Part shown: one piece after another, positions 43,738-52,337 of the stretch
Layout: every line of letters starts with the position of its first letter
Numbering within the stretch: the first letter of the stretch is position 1
From: Thiotrichaceae bacterium UBA4486
Lineage (GTDB): Bacteria > Pseudomonadota > Gammaproteobacteria > Eutrophobiales > Eutrophobiaceae
Assembly: GCA_002389045.1 (NCBI GenBank)
Contig: DGNS01000002.1
Location: 132,631-196,630, forward strand
Direction of reading: 5' to 3'
DNA: 64,000 nt
The notes under the pieces: generated by a model
The model's database searches: none
Seen by the model: the letters and a program-made list of their open reading frames with translations, nothing else
Told to the model about the DNA's origin: nothing
Translations under genes and position numbers: made by a program

Positions 43738-43919
43738 TGTTCCGGATCAGTGAACAGTTGAAAACGACCTGTCATGCCGGACTTGATCCGGCATCCAGTG
43801 TAAAAAATCCGCCTGTAAGGCGGTCATTTTATCGGCTGGATTCCGGCAGGAGCCTGTCCTGGAAGTGTTTAATCCAGGGCCGGAATGACGGTTGTGCGAT
43901 TGTACACTGATCCGGAACA
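43738..43919. mobile_element. 182-bp MITE-like element with 15-bp perfect terminal inverted repeats
   Basis: TGTTCCGGATCAGTG at 43738-43752 is exactly repeated in inverted form at 43905-43919. The interior holds the hairpin TGCCGGA-CTTGA-TCCGGCA (43775-43793), a CCGCCT-GTA-AGGCGG hairpin near 43808, and further inverted arms, so the whole element can fold. No ORF is inside and no target duplication was evident. It begins five bases after the cheZ stop. A 39-base piece of one end recurs after fliJ. Confidence 0.78.
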
Positions 43920-43970
43920 GCTATTTAGGGACAACGATACTGTTACGAGTAAAACATCACGAGCACAGAT

Positions 43971-46073
43971 ATGTCTATTGACCTGAACGACGAAATTTTC
44001 CAGGACTTTCTTATCGAAGCCGGTGAGATCCTCGAGCAGTTGAATGAACAACTGGTTACCCTGGAATCAGAGCCGGATAACAGGGACCTGCTGAATTCCG
44101 TATTCCGGAGTTTTCATACCATCAAGGGCGGCGCGGGTTTTCTCGCCATCGATGCGCTGGTAAATGTCTGTCATGTTGCCGAAAATGTCTTTGACGTTTT
44201 GCGTAACGGCCAGCGCAGCGTCGATTCCAACCTCATGGATGTCGTGCTCGAAGTGCTTGATGTCGTTAACGGCATGTTTCAACAAATCAGCGAGGGTTCC
44301 GAACCGGAAGCGGCCGGTGCCGACCTGTTATCACGGCTCGAGGTATTGTCGCGGCCGGCATCAGCAGCGACCGTGGTGGACGCGGAACAGCAGACACCGG
44401 CGGAAACTGCAAAAATCACGGCTCCGGCAGTTGACGTGGAAGCAGACGAGCCGTCGCAGGATACGGTGATACCGGAAATTGATCCGGTTCCCGAAACAGA
44501 TACTAATGCGGCGAGTACGGATACCAGTGCGCAGGATGGCGTTTCCGGCGAGGATATCACCGATGAAGAATTCGAGGCGTTGCTGGATCAGCTTCATGGT
44601 ACCGGCAAACATGCCACGGCTCCGGTGGCCGGGGTAATTGCCGATACCGCCGGCGAAGACAGCGCGGATAATTCCGACAGCGATGTGATCGCCAATGCCG
44701 GTGATGAAATCAGCGAAGAGGAATTCGAGGCGTTGCTGGATGAACTCGAAGCGAAAAAAACGTCTGCGGCAATGGGTGACAATACCGGGGCAGCCGTTAC
44801 GGATAAACCGGCAGAACAACCCCCGCTTGCCGCCGTTGCAGATGAACCGAAAACCGGGGCCGCCCCGGCCGCAGCCGCCAGAGCTCCACAGCCGGTAAAG
44901 GCCGAGACTACTGTTCGTGTTGAAACCAGTGTGCTGGATTCAATCATGAACATGGTCGGAGAACTGGTGTTGTTACGAAATCGGCTGTCCAATCTCGGCG
45001 AGAGTATTGATGACGAGGAAGTCACAGCCACGGTCAGCAACCTTGATGTGGTGACCACGGATCTGCAGGCTTCGGTGATGAAAACGCGTATGCAGCCGAT
45101 CAAGAAAGTGTTCGGCCGTTTCCCGCGTGTTGTCCGTGACCTGGCCCGCAATCTTAAAAAAGAAGTCTCACTGGAAATGATTGGCGAGGAAACCGATCTC
45201 GACAAGAACCTGGTCGAGGCGCTGTCCGACCCGCTCGTCCACCTGGTACGTAACTCGGTGGATCACGGTATAGAAATGCCCGATGAACGCGAGGCTGCCG
45301 GCAAACCCCGTGAAGGTACGGTCATACTGTCGGCGGAGCAGGAAGGCGACCATATACTGCTTACCATCGCCGATGACGGCAAGGGTATGGATCACGAGGT
45401 ACTGCGCAGGAAAGCCGTATCCAAGGGCATTATGGACGAAGATGCCGCCGCCCGGCTGGATGAATCCGATTGCTACAACCTGATTTTCCTGCCCGGATTT
45501 TCCACCAAGGAGGAGATTTCCGATGTCTCCGGACGGGGTGTGGGCATGGACGTGGTCAAAACCCGCATCAACCAGTTGAACGGTATCATCAATATCGATT
45601 CCACCATGGGTAAGGGCACGACCATTACCATCAAGGTGCCGTTAACCCTCGCCATTATGCCCACGCTGATGGTCTGCCTGGGTGAGAAAAACCAGACCTT
45701 TGCACTGCCGCTGGTCAATGTCAGTGAAATCATTGAAATGGACAGCGACAAGATCAATACCCTGGACGGACGTCATGTCTTGATGGTCCGGGGTAAACCG
45801 ATACCCTTGTTTAACCTCAGTCGCTGGTTGACCGCGGATCCTTACGGGCAGGGCTACGTCAATGGCCATGTGGTGGTGGTCAGTGTCGGTAATCAGAACA
45901 TTGCCCTGCATGTCGATCGCCTGATGGGGAGAGAGGAGGTTGTGATCAAGCCCCTGGGTGCCATGTTGCAGGGTACGCGCGGACTCGCCGGAGCCACGAT
46001 CACCGGCAATGGCAAGATAGCCCTGATCCTGGATCTGCCGGACCTGGTCCAGAGTTATGCAGGCAGATGCTGA
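43971..46073 (+). CDS. cheA: Chemotaxis histidine kinase CheA
   Basis: CheA phosphorylates CheY and CheB in response to receptors. The domains are an HPt domain with His49 (SFHTIKGGAGFL), a long acidic linker, the dimerisation domain (about residue 310 on), the HATPase domain (HLVRNSVDHGIE, TIADDGKGMD, GRGVGMDVVKTRI) and the CheW-like C-terminus. The linker contains two near-identical acidic motifs, DEEFEALLDQL and EEEFEALLDEL, about 50 residues apart, as in polar gammaproteobacterial CheA. Length is 700 residues. The MITE-like element separates it from cheZ. Confidence 0.96.
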   Translation: MSIDLNDEIFQDFLIEAGEILEQLNEQLVTLESEPDNRDLLNSVFRSFHTIKGGAGFLAIDALVNVCHVAENVFDVLRNGQRSVDSNLMDVVLEVLDVVNGMFQQISEGSEPEAAGADLLSRLEVLSRPASAATVVDAEQQTPAETAKITAPAVDVEADEPSQDTVIPEIDPVPETDTNAASTDTSAQDGVSGEDITDEEFEALLDQLHGTGKHATAPVAGVIADTAGEDSADNSDSDVIANAGDEISEEEFEALLDELEAKKTSAAMGDNTGAAVTDKPAEQPPLAAVADEPKTGAAPAAAARAPQPVKAETTVRVETSVLDSIMNMVGELVLLRNRLSNLGESIDDEEVTATVSNLDVVTTDLQASVMKTRMQPIKKVFGRFPRVVRDLARNLKKEVSLEMIGEETDLDKNLVEALSDPLVHLVRNSVDHGIEMPDEREAAGKPREGTVILSAEQEGDHILLTIADDGKGMDHEVLRRKAVSKGIMDEDAAARLDESDCYNLIFLPGFSTKEEISDVSGRGVGMDVVKTRINQLNGIINIDSTMGKGTTITIKVPLTLAIMPTLMVCLGEKNQTFALPLVNVSEIIEMDSDKINTLDGRHVLMVRGKPIPLFNLSRWLTADPYGQGYVNGHVVVVSVGNQNIALHVDRLMGREEVVIKPLGAMLQGTRGLAGATITGNGKIALILDLPDLVQSYAGRC

Positions 46074-46194
46074 TTACCGGGTGCTATGAGCCCGTACATA
46101 ATCGCAGCTAACCGACCGTGATCATGAACCGGATTCGGTTATCCGGCAGAGAAAAAACAGTTATCCAGACTTATAATCACAAGGATAAAGTACG

Positions 46195-47244
46195 GTGGTC
46201 AAGGTACTCGTAGTCGACGATTCAAGTTTTATCAGACGGGCCATTACTTCATCACTGGAGACGGATCCCGATATTCACGTTGTCGGCGAGGCCGGAGATG
46301 GTCAGCAGGCCATGGCACTGGTAGAGCAGTTACATCCGGACGTCATCACCATGGATCTGAATATGCCGAATATGGACGGAATCACGGCCATACGGCAGAT
46401 ACGCAAACACCACAGTGTGCCTATCCTGGTGTTTACCTCGGCATCGGATCGTGATGGTCCCAAGGTACTTGAGGCATTGAATGCCGGGGCCATGGATTTT
46501 GTCTCCAAGGACAGCAGTGATTCGCGCGAAGGCCACGACAAGATCATTAAAAAACTTCGTACCCATGTCATGGCCCTGGCAGCGCCGGGTCCTGTCCCGG
46601 CAATAAAAACCCCGGTCAGTAATACGCCAACGGTAAAGCCGGTGGCGCTATCATCCACACATCTCACGGAACATCCCGATTACAACATTGTAGTGATTGG
46701 CGCCTCTACGGGCGGGCCCGTGGTGATCGAGGATATATTGAAAAAAATGGCGGCGGATTTTCCCCTGCCGGTTCTGGTTGTTCAGCATATGCCGGCGGGA
46801 TTTACCCGGGCCTTCGCCGAACGTCTGGATGAACTGTGCAGCCTTGATGTTATTGAAGCCGGTGACGGCATGGCCATCAGGCCGGGAAAGGTCTACCTGG
46901 CGCCCGGTGGCAGACAGATGGAAATCAGCAAAAATGGCAGCGGCAACCTGATACGAATTACTGACCTTGCCGGCCATGTTCATTATAAACCCTCCGTTGA
47001 TGTTACATTTTCATCGGTTGCCGGAATTTACGGTAGCAAGGTACTGGCCATCGTACTCACCGGCATGGGCACCGATGGGTGTCTGGGTGCGAAATTGCTC
47101 AAACAACAGGGGGCCACGATCTGGGCGCAGGACCGTGGCACGTCAGTGGTGTACGGCATGCCCATGGCAATCATCAACAACAAGCTGGCTGACAAGGTGC
47201 TTTCGGGTGCGGATATTGGAACAAGACTTGCACGTGTCCACTAA
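46195..47244 (+). CDS. cheB: Chemotaxis protein-glutamate methylesterase CheB
   Basis: CheB removes methyl groups from chemoreceptors. The receiver domain shows VVDDSSFIRRAI, phospho-acceptor Asp in ITMDLNMPNMDG and VFTSASDRDG. The esterase domain has the Ser in IGASTGGP, His in VQHMPAGFT and Asp in TGMGTDG. The start is GTG at 46195. Length is 349 residues. motC begins two bases after the stop. The partner methyltransferase CheR is not in the window. Confidence 0.96.
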   Translation: MVKVLVVDDSSFIRRAITSSLETDPDIHVVGEAGDGQQAMALVEQLHPDVITMDLNMPNMDGITAIRQIRKHHSVPILVFTSASDRDGPKVLEALNAGAMDFVSKDSSDSREGHDKIIKKLRTHVMALAAPGPVPAIKTPVSNTPTVKPVALSSTHLTEHPDYNIVVIGASTGGPVVIEDILKKMAADFPLPVLVVQHMPAGFTRAFAERLDELCSLDVIEAGDGMAIRPGKVYLAPGGRQMEISKNGSGNLIRITDLAGHVHYKPSVDVTFSSVAGIYGSKVLAIVLTGMGTDGCLGAKLLKQQGATIWAQDRGTSVVYGMPMAIINNKLADKVLSGADIGTRLARVH

Positions 47245-47246
47245 CT

Positions 47247-47987
47247 ATGGACTCCCTGAGTATTATTGGAATATTGATCGGTCTCGGCGCCGTCCTTTTT
47301 GGCCAGTACCTGGAAGGCGGCCACGTAGAAACGCTTATCAATGGCCCGGCATTGCTGATCGTCCTCGGCGGTACGCTCGGCGCGATCCTGCTGCAATCAC
47401 CGTACAGTGCCGTCATGCGTGCCGTGAATATTTCCAACTGGATCTTCCGGCCGCCCGACTTTGCGCTTGAACAATCCATCAACAGACTTGTCAAGTGGAG
47501 CCAGGTTGCCCGTAAGGAGGGTCTGCTGGGACTTGAAAACCTGGTCGTCAATGAACCCGATCAGTTTATTCGCAAGGGTATGCAACTGCTGATTGACGGT
47601 AACGAGCCGGAGGTTATACGGGAAACCATGGAAATCGAGCTGTCCGCAAAAGAAGAAGTGGACCTGCAGGCAGCGCATGTGTTCGAGAGCATGGGCGCCT
47701 ATGCGCCGACGCTGGGCATTCTTGGTGCCGTCATGGGGTTGATACATGTCATGGGTAACCTGGCCGAGCCGGATCAACTGGGTGGCGGAATTGCCGTGGC
47801 TTTCGTCGCCACGGTTTACGGGGTCGGTTTTGCCAACCTTGTGTTTATACCGATGGGTAACAAGTTGAAAAGTCTGATACGCAAACAGTCACATTTCCGG
47901 GAAATGCTCATCGAAGGCATCGTTGCCATTGCCGAAGGTGAAAACCCGCGGGCACTGCAAGGACGCCTGGGCGGGTTCGTGCACTGA
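47247..47987 (+). CDS. motC: Flagellar stator protein MotC (MotA/PomA family)
   Basis: This is the ion-channel A subunit of a second-type stator. It has four membrane helices (first at residues 5-22, last pair at about 150-200) and the conserved FESMGAYAPTLGILGAVMGLIHVMGNL segment, with the channel prolines and a cytoplasmic loop carrying the torque-generating charges. Length is 246 residues. Placement between cheB and motD matches motCD of Pseudomonas. Whether protons or sodium are used cannot be decided here. Confidence 0.93.
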   Translation: MDSLSIIGILIGLGAVLFGQYLEGGHVETLINGPALLIVLGGTLGAILLQSPYSAVMRAVNISNWIFRPPDFALEQSINRLVKWSQVARKEGLLGLENLVVNEPDQFIRKGMQLLIDGNEPEVIRETMEIELSAKEEVDLQAAHVFESMGAYAPTLGILGAVMGLIHVMGNLAEPDQLGGGIAVAFVATVYGVGFANLVFIPMGNKLKSLIRKQSHFREMLIEGIVAIAEGENPRALQGRLGGFVH

Positions 47988-47989
47988 TC

Positions 47990-48940
47990 ATGGCGCGCAG
48001 CAACCGACATCAGCGACGTAACCATCGCCGGGAAGCGGAAAATAACGATCGCTGGCTGATTTCCTACGCTGATTTCATCACCCTGTTGTTTGCGTTTTTT
48101 GTCGTTATGTATTCCATTTCCAGTGTCAACAACGGCAAGTACCGGGTGATGGCGGATTCCATTATCGAGGCGTTTAATGATCCGAACAAATCCCTGCAAC
48201 CTGTCCAGATTGGCCTGTTCGAAAAGGAACCGCGTTCTGATCACATCGTTACTCCGCTGGATCTCGAACAGGGTGGCGCCAGTGGCGAAATGGATACAGA
48301 AGATGATCGTGGTACCCAGGCCGCGGGATCAAGGCAGACCCGGGGCGAAGCGGATGATTTAACCCTTCAGGCGCACCCGGATGCGGAAAAACCGGCCATT
48401 ACCGAGGGCGATATGATCGAGGAAATTGCCCGCAATATCAGTGAAAAAATGCAGCCGCAGATCGATGAAGAGGCCATCTCCGTCAGTCAGTCCGATGATT
48501 TCATCGAGGTCGAAATCAATAATAATATCCTCTTTCCCAGTGGCAGCGCCCGTCTGCACAATGATGCCTTGCCTGTCCTGCGTAATCTCTCGGATATTTT
48601 TCAATCATTCAATAATGCTATCCAGGTGGAGGGGTTTACCGATAACGAACCTATTCGCACCACTGCTTATCCTTCCAACTGGGAATTATCAGCGGCACGG
48701 GCTGCCAGTGTTGTACATCTGTTTATGAAGTTCGGGATTCGCCCGCAAAGACTGGTAGCCGTGGGTTATGGCGAATACCGGCCCGTAGCCAGTAATGAGA
48801 CCGAGCAGGGACGGCGCAAAAACCGTCGTGTGGTCATTGTGATCCCGGCTGCGGACCAGGGTAATCACATCATGGATACGCAAACCCGGGAAATCCGCCG
48901 TGGCGCTACCGGCCAGAAACGCATACCCGTGGATTTGTAA
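47990..48940 (+). CDS. motD: Flagellar stator protein MotD (MotB family, OmpA-like)
   Basis: The B subunit anchors the stator to peptidoglycan. A basic N-terminus is followed by one transmembrane helix with the ion-binding Asp28 (SYADFITLLFAFFVVMYSIS). A long acidic periplasmic linker precedes the OmpA domain with VEGFTDNEPI and YGEYRPVASNETEQGRRKNRRVVIVI. Length is 316 residues. It starts two bases after motC and abuts the parC ATG. Confidence 0.94.
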   Translation: MARSNRHQRRNHRREAENNDRWLISYADFITLLFAFFVVMYSISSVNNGKYRVMADSIIEAFNDPNKSLQPVQIGLFEKEPRSDHIVTPLDLEQGGASGEMDTEDDRGTQAAGSRQTRGEADDLTLQAHPDAEKPAITEGDMIEEIARNISEKMQPQIDEEAISVSQSDDFIEVEINNNILFPSGSARLHNDALPVLRNLSDIFQSFNNAIQVEGFTDNEPIRTTAYPSNWELSAARAASVVHLFMKFGIRPQRLVAVGYGEYRPVASNETEQGRRKNRRVVIVIPAADQGNHIMDTQTREIRRGATGQKRIPVDL

Positions 48941-49753
48941 ATGGAAATCTGGACGATAGCGAATCAAAAAGGTGGCGTTGGCAAAACCACCACGGCGGTC
49001 AATCTTGGCGGCATGCTCGCCGACCTGGATCGGCGCGTGTTGCTGATTGACCTTGATCCGCACGGCTCCATGACCAGTTATTTCGGTTTCGATCCGGACA
49101 GTATTGAAGAAAGTGTTTATGACCTGTTTCATGCTGATCTGGTCAACAAGCGATCACCTCTGGCGGCACTGTTAAGGCATACATCGGTCGGGGGAATGGA
49201 TCTGCTGCCCGCCTGTACGGCGCTGGTGTCACTGGATCGCCGGATTGCCGGGCGCGACGGCATGGGACTGGTTTTACGCAATGCCCTGGCCAAATACGAT
49301 GGCTATTACCAGCACGTGATTATCGACTGCCCGCCGACACTGGGTATTCTGATGATCAACGCGCTGGCGGCCTGTCAGAAATTGCTCATTCCCGTGCAGA
49401 CAGAATTTCTGGCCATCAAGGGACTGGAACGCATGTTGAACACACTGAAAATGATCATAATGTCAGGCAAGCACTCACTGGATTACCTGGTTGTGCCGAC
49501 CATGTTCGATGTGCGTACACGCGCCTCGAAACTGGCACTCGATTCACTGCAGAAAAATTATCACGAAAGGTTATGGCCTGATGTTATTCCGATCGATACC
49601 AGGTTCAGGGAAAGCAGCCGTATGGGCCGCGTGACCCACCAGGTCTTTCCGAACAGCAGGGGCGTGGAGGCCTACTCGCGCCTGCTGCATACCCTGTTGC
49701 TGGGTGATCAACAGCCATGTTCCCGTAATGAGGTGTCTCGATGTCAAACATGA
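48941..49753 (+). CDS. parC: Chemotaxis polar-localisation ATPase ParC (ParA family)
   Basis: ParC-type ATPases recruit chemosensory arrays to the cell pole together with ParP. The Walker A motif is QKGGVGKTT (residues 9-17), followed by LLIDLDPHGSMTSYFG and IIDCPPTLGI. Length is 270 residues. Its ATG directly follows the motD stop, and it overlaps the CheW-like gene by 13 bases. The location in a che operon, with no ParB or parS, separates it from chromosome-partitioning ParA. Confidence 0.88.
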   Translation: MEIWTIANQKGGVGKTTTAVNLGGMLADLDRRVLLIDLDPHGSMTSYFGFDPDSIEESVYDLFHADLVNKRSPLAALLRHTSVGGMDLLPACTALVSLDRRIAGRDGMGLVLRNALAKYDGYYQHVIIDCPPTLGILMINALAACQKLLIPVQTEFLAIKGLERMLNTLKMIIMSGKHSLDYLVVPTMFDVRTRASKLALDSLQKNYHERLWPDVIPIDTRFRESSRMGRVTHQVFPNSRGVEAYSRLLHTLLLGDQQPCSRNEVSRCQT

Positions 49754-50343
49754 AAAACAGATCCGGTGATTTTGCTGAAACCCGTCATGCACTGGCCGAA
49801 TATGTCGACAGCATGCTGCGTCAGCCGTCAGCCGGTTCCGGCGCCGGTCCGCAACCATCGGTATCGGCAGACGATGTTAACCATAACGAGCCGGAGGATT
49901 CACTTGTCAGTTCACGGATGCTCAGTATCCGGCTTGACGGTCAACAGTTGTACATCCCTGTAGCACAGGTTAAATCCGTGCTGTTTATCAATGACCGGAT
50001 ACTGACACACGGTAACGAACCAGCCACTCCCTTGCTCGGCATGGTGAACAGGGAAGGTCTGGATATTCCCCTCTATGACCTCGGCTGGGTGTGCAGTACC
50101 GGTGCAAGCGGATACGGGCAGACGGTGCCAGGCAAGCGGGCGCAGGCTGTCATCCTTCGTGGACGGCACATTGCCCTGGCCTGTGACAGCATTGCCGATA
50201 TGGCCGAGATCAACCCGAACCAGATTCTGCCGTCCCGGGACCAGCGCCCCTCACGGCGATGGATACAGGGTATCGTTATGACCGGCATGATTCCGGTGAT
50301 AAATATCCAGGTAATCAAGGAGATATTTCGCACATGCACATGA
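49741..50343 (+). CDS. parP: CheW-like array-localisation protein ParP
   Basis: ParP links ParC to CheA and chemoreceptors at the pole. The N-terminal 55 residues are polar and low in structure, including an LAEYVDSMLRQ segment. The C-terminal 140 residues form a CheW-like domain (SIRLDGQQLYIPVAQVKSVLF, LLGMVNREGLDIPLYDL). It overlaps parC by 13 bases and precedes the true cheW, consistent with Vibrio parC-parP. It could also be annotated simply as a second CheW. Confidence 0.85.
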   Translation: MSNMKNRSGDFAETRHALAEYVDSMLRQPSAGSGAGPQPSVSADDVNHNEPEDSLVSSRMLSIRLDGQQLYIPVAQVKSVLFINDRILTHGNEPATPLLGMVNREGLDIPLYDLGWVCSTGASGYGQTVPGKRAQAVILRGRHIALACDSIADMAEINPNQILPSRDQRPSRRWIQGIVMTGMIPVINIQVIKEIFRTCT

Positions 50344-50377
50344 AGATGCCGGTATTTCAGGTGTACCCGGCAGTGTT

Positions 50378-50392
50378 TGGCACGGACCATGC
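50378..50392 (+). promoter_or_regulatory. Candidate sigma-54 promoter of cheW
   Basis: TGGCACGGACCATGC matches the -24 element perfectly and has the GG-N10-GC spacing; the -12 element has one mismatch. It lies 63 bases before cheW in a 111-base gap, the largest in the parC-to-DUF2802 stretch. A chemotaxis gene under sigma-54 control would be unusual. Confidence 0.55.
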
Positions 50393-50454
50393 AACCATCA
50401 CTATAAATGATGAAAATCGACAAAATTTTGACTGAATAACCCCGGAGGTTCCCA

Positions 50455-50946
50455 ATGTCCACCAGTCTGGCACAAGATACCGCTACCGTTGATGACTACA
50501 TGCAATGGGTCACGTTCCGTCTCGACCAGGAATTCTATGGCGTTAATGTCATGCAGGTACAGGAAGTATTACGCATCAGTGATATTGCCCCGGTCCCCGG
50601 AGCCCCGGAGTATGTACTCGGCATCATTAATCTGCGTGGCAATGTAGTCACCGTCATTGATGCCCGTAAACGCTTCAACCTGGTCGCCAGGGAACCGGAC
50701 GATGCCACCCGTATCGTGGTCATCGAGGTCAATGGACAGGTAATCGGCATGCTGGTCGACAGTGTTGCCGAGGTAATCAACCTCAGATTATCCGATATCG
50801 AGGCTTCGCCCAATCTTGGCAATGACGACAGTGAACAGGCCAGGTACATCCAGGGTGTGTTCAGCCGGGAAAACGATATCCTGATATTGATTGACCTGAA
50901 CAAATTACTTTCGGAAAGCGAACTGGAAGAGGTCACGGATTTGTGA
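50455..50946 (+). CDS. cheW: Chemotaxis coupling protein CheW
   Basis: CheW couples chemoreceptors to CheA. The 163-residue protein shows TFRLDQEFYGVNVMQVQEVL, PGAPEYVLGIINLRGNVVTVIDARKRF and GMLVDSVAEV, all diagnostic. The ATG at 50455 has GGAGG eight bases upstream. It is followed by a short basic ORF and the DUF2802 gene. Confidence 0.97.
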   Translation: MSTSLAQDTATVDDYMQWVTFRLDQEFYGVNVMQVQEVLRISDIAPVPGAPEYVLGIINLRGNVVTVIDARKRFNLVAREPDDATRIVVIEVNGQVIGMLVDSVAEVINLRLSDIEASPNLGNDDSEQARYIQGVFSRENDILILIDLNKLLSESELEEVTDL

Positions 50947-50958
50947 TCGCGGAGCAGG

Positions 50959-51123
50959 ATGAGCATAGTCCGTGACATCAACCAGGTACAGAAAATAGTT
51001 CCCCCTGAATCCGTGGTTCACAGGCAGGCGGAAAAAAATCGCAGGCAGCAGAAAGATAAACGTAAAAAAAAGGACGATAAACACAACCCGGGTGATGAGC
51101 ACCGGGTTGACGAATTTATCTGA
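50959..51123 (+). CDS. Small highly basic protein (54 residues), hypothetical
   Basis: An ORF of 54 codons starts with MSIVRDINQVQKIVPP at 50959, 12 bases after the cheW stop. GGAG lies close upstream. The middle is very basic (NRRQQKDKRKKKDD) and the end is acidic-aromatic (HRVDEFI). There is no membrane segment. It lies between cheW and the DUF2802 gene on the same strand. The function is not known; the basic stretch could bind nucleic acid or lipid head groups. A chance ORF cannot be excluded. Confidence 0.55.
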   Translation: MSIVRDINQVQKIVPPESVVHRQAEKNRRQQKDKRKKKDDKHNPGDEHRVDEFI

Positions 51124-51155
51124 AACAGATACACGTTAAACATAAGCGGATAACC

Positions 51156-51569
51156 ATGGCTTTTATACCTGAATTTCTGAAACCTGAAACATTGATTTGT
51201 CTCGGTCTGGTATTGACCCTCGCCGTCGTGGTGTTGCAGCAGAACAAAAAAATCGAAATCCATGAGCAGCGCCTCAAGCTGTTGAAAAATGACATCAGAG
51301 CCTTACTCGTCTGTTCACGTGGTGTCGGCAACAAACTCAACAGCCAGTTCGTGGAATTCCGCAATCTTATAGAACGGCAGGATCGCCTGGAGCTCGGCGA
51401 CAGCGGTGATCCCGCCTATCGCCAGGCCATGGTATTGCTCGACCGTGGTGTAAGCGAGGAGGAAATGATCGATACCTGCGACCTTACCCGGGCTGAAGTG
51501 GAGTTAATTGCGCAATTGCGCAGAAACCATGCACCTTCTGCTACAGGTCATATTGAACTCGTAGCCTGA
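51156..51569 (+). CDS. DUF2802 domain membrane protein
   Basis: The 137-residue protein has one N-terminal membrane helix (TLICLGLVLTLAVVVLQQ, about 9-26), a coiled region (KKIEIHEQRLKLLKNDIRALL) and a C-terminal segment resembling a helix-turn-helix (LDRGVSEEEMIDTCDLTRAEVELIAQL). DUF2802 genes commonly end che operons of polar flagellates; the function is not established. It is the last gene of the motility locus and converges with a HAD gene. Confidence 0.78.
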   Translation: MAFIPEFLKPETLICLGLVLTLAVVVLQQNKKIEIHEQRLKLLKNDIRALLVCSRGVGNKLNSQFVEFRNLIERQDRLELGDSGDPAYRQAMVLLDRGVSEEEMIDTCDLTRAEVELIAQLRRNHAPSATGHIELVA

Positions 51570-51590
51570 CGGGATCGAAGCTGTTCCTCG

Positions 51591-52241
51591 TCAGCTGCCG
51601 GGCAAGTCATACAAAGTCTCGATTTCATCCCTGTGCACTGATCGCCACCCGGCGAGTTCCGCTGCCTGGATATCATTAACCGGGTCATCTCCAATCATCA
51701 GATAACACCCATCTGCATCGTTTATCCGTTGTTCTATCGCCCTGAAAAAACCGGGGTGGGGTTTGGCATAACCGAGTGCCGAGGAATAATAGATATGAGA
51801 GGGATCCAGGTACGGAAAAAGCGCCTCGCAGATGGATACGATCCTGGTATCAAAATTGGAGGCAATGCCAGTATAGATATTCCTGTCATTCAGTGTCCGC
51901 ATCAGTGCACAGGTATCCTCGTAACACGACCAGTTCTCAGCCAGTGAGAAATGCTGCCAGAGTTTATTGAACAGGGCATTGTCATCATTCCTGATATCAC
52001 TGAATACCTCGTAGACCACGCGTCTCCAGCGGTTTTTCTCGATATCTTCCCCGGACATTTCAGCGTGGTTCGCCGGCGAACTGAAATGCCGATTGAAAGC
52101 CATCGCGAAACTATGCTGAATATCGGCAGGCGTCATGTGAGAACCATGATTATGGCCAATACGGTAATAGCTATCGACCACGGACGGATCCGGGTAAATC
52201 AACGTGCCGACCAGGTCGAAAAAAACATAATATGTCTGCAT
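51591..52241 (-). CDS. HAD superfamily hydrolase lacking the usual second aspartate
   Basis: A 216-residue HAD-like protein with nucleophile Asp9 in FFDLVGTLI, motif II Thr/Ser in GIASNFDT, motif III Lys in LGYAKPHPG and motif IV MIGDDPVNDI. The residue two positions after the nucleophile is Val11 rather than the Asp that acts as general acid/base in phosphatases. That makes an ordinary phosphatase role doubtful; dehalogenase and phosphonatase relatives also differ at this site. The substrate is unknown. It diverges from the VCBS-repeat gene. Confidence 0.82.
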   Translation of the reverse strand: MQTYYVFFDLVGTLIYPDPSVVDSYYRIGHNHGSHMTPADIQHSFAMAFNRHFSSPANHAEMSGEDIEKNRWRRVVYEVFSDIRNDDNALFNKLWQHFSLAENWSCYEDTCALMRTLNDRNIYTGIASNFDTRIVSICEALFPYLDPSHIYYSSALGYAKPHPGFFRAIEQRINDADGCYLMIGDDPVNDIQAAELAGWRSVHRDEIETLYDLPGS

Positions 52242-52337
52242 GGCTGGATTTCCGGTTATTTCGTATTCGTTATACTGTCTGATACGGAATCAGGTTATGA
52301 TAGCTATGTATATATACGACTATACATCAAACAGTAC

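Noticed and set aside
48941..49753. Chromosome-partitioning ParA
   Set aside because: There is no parB or parS-like sequence, and the gene lies between motD and a CheW-like gene, matching chemotaxis ParC.
51951..52337. N-terminal extension of the VCBS-repeat protein
   Set aside because: The extension overlaps the HAD gene on the other strand, and a signal peptide starts at 52338.
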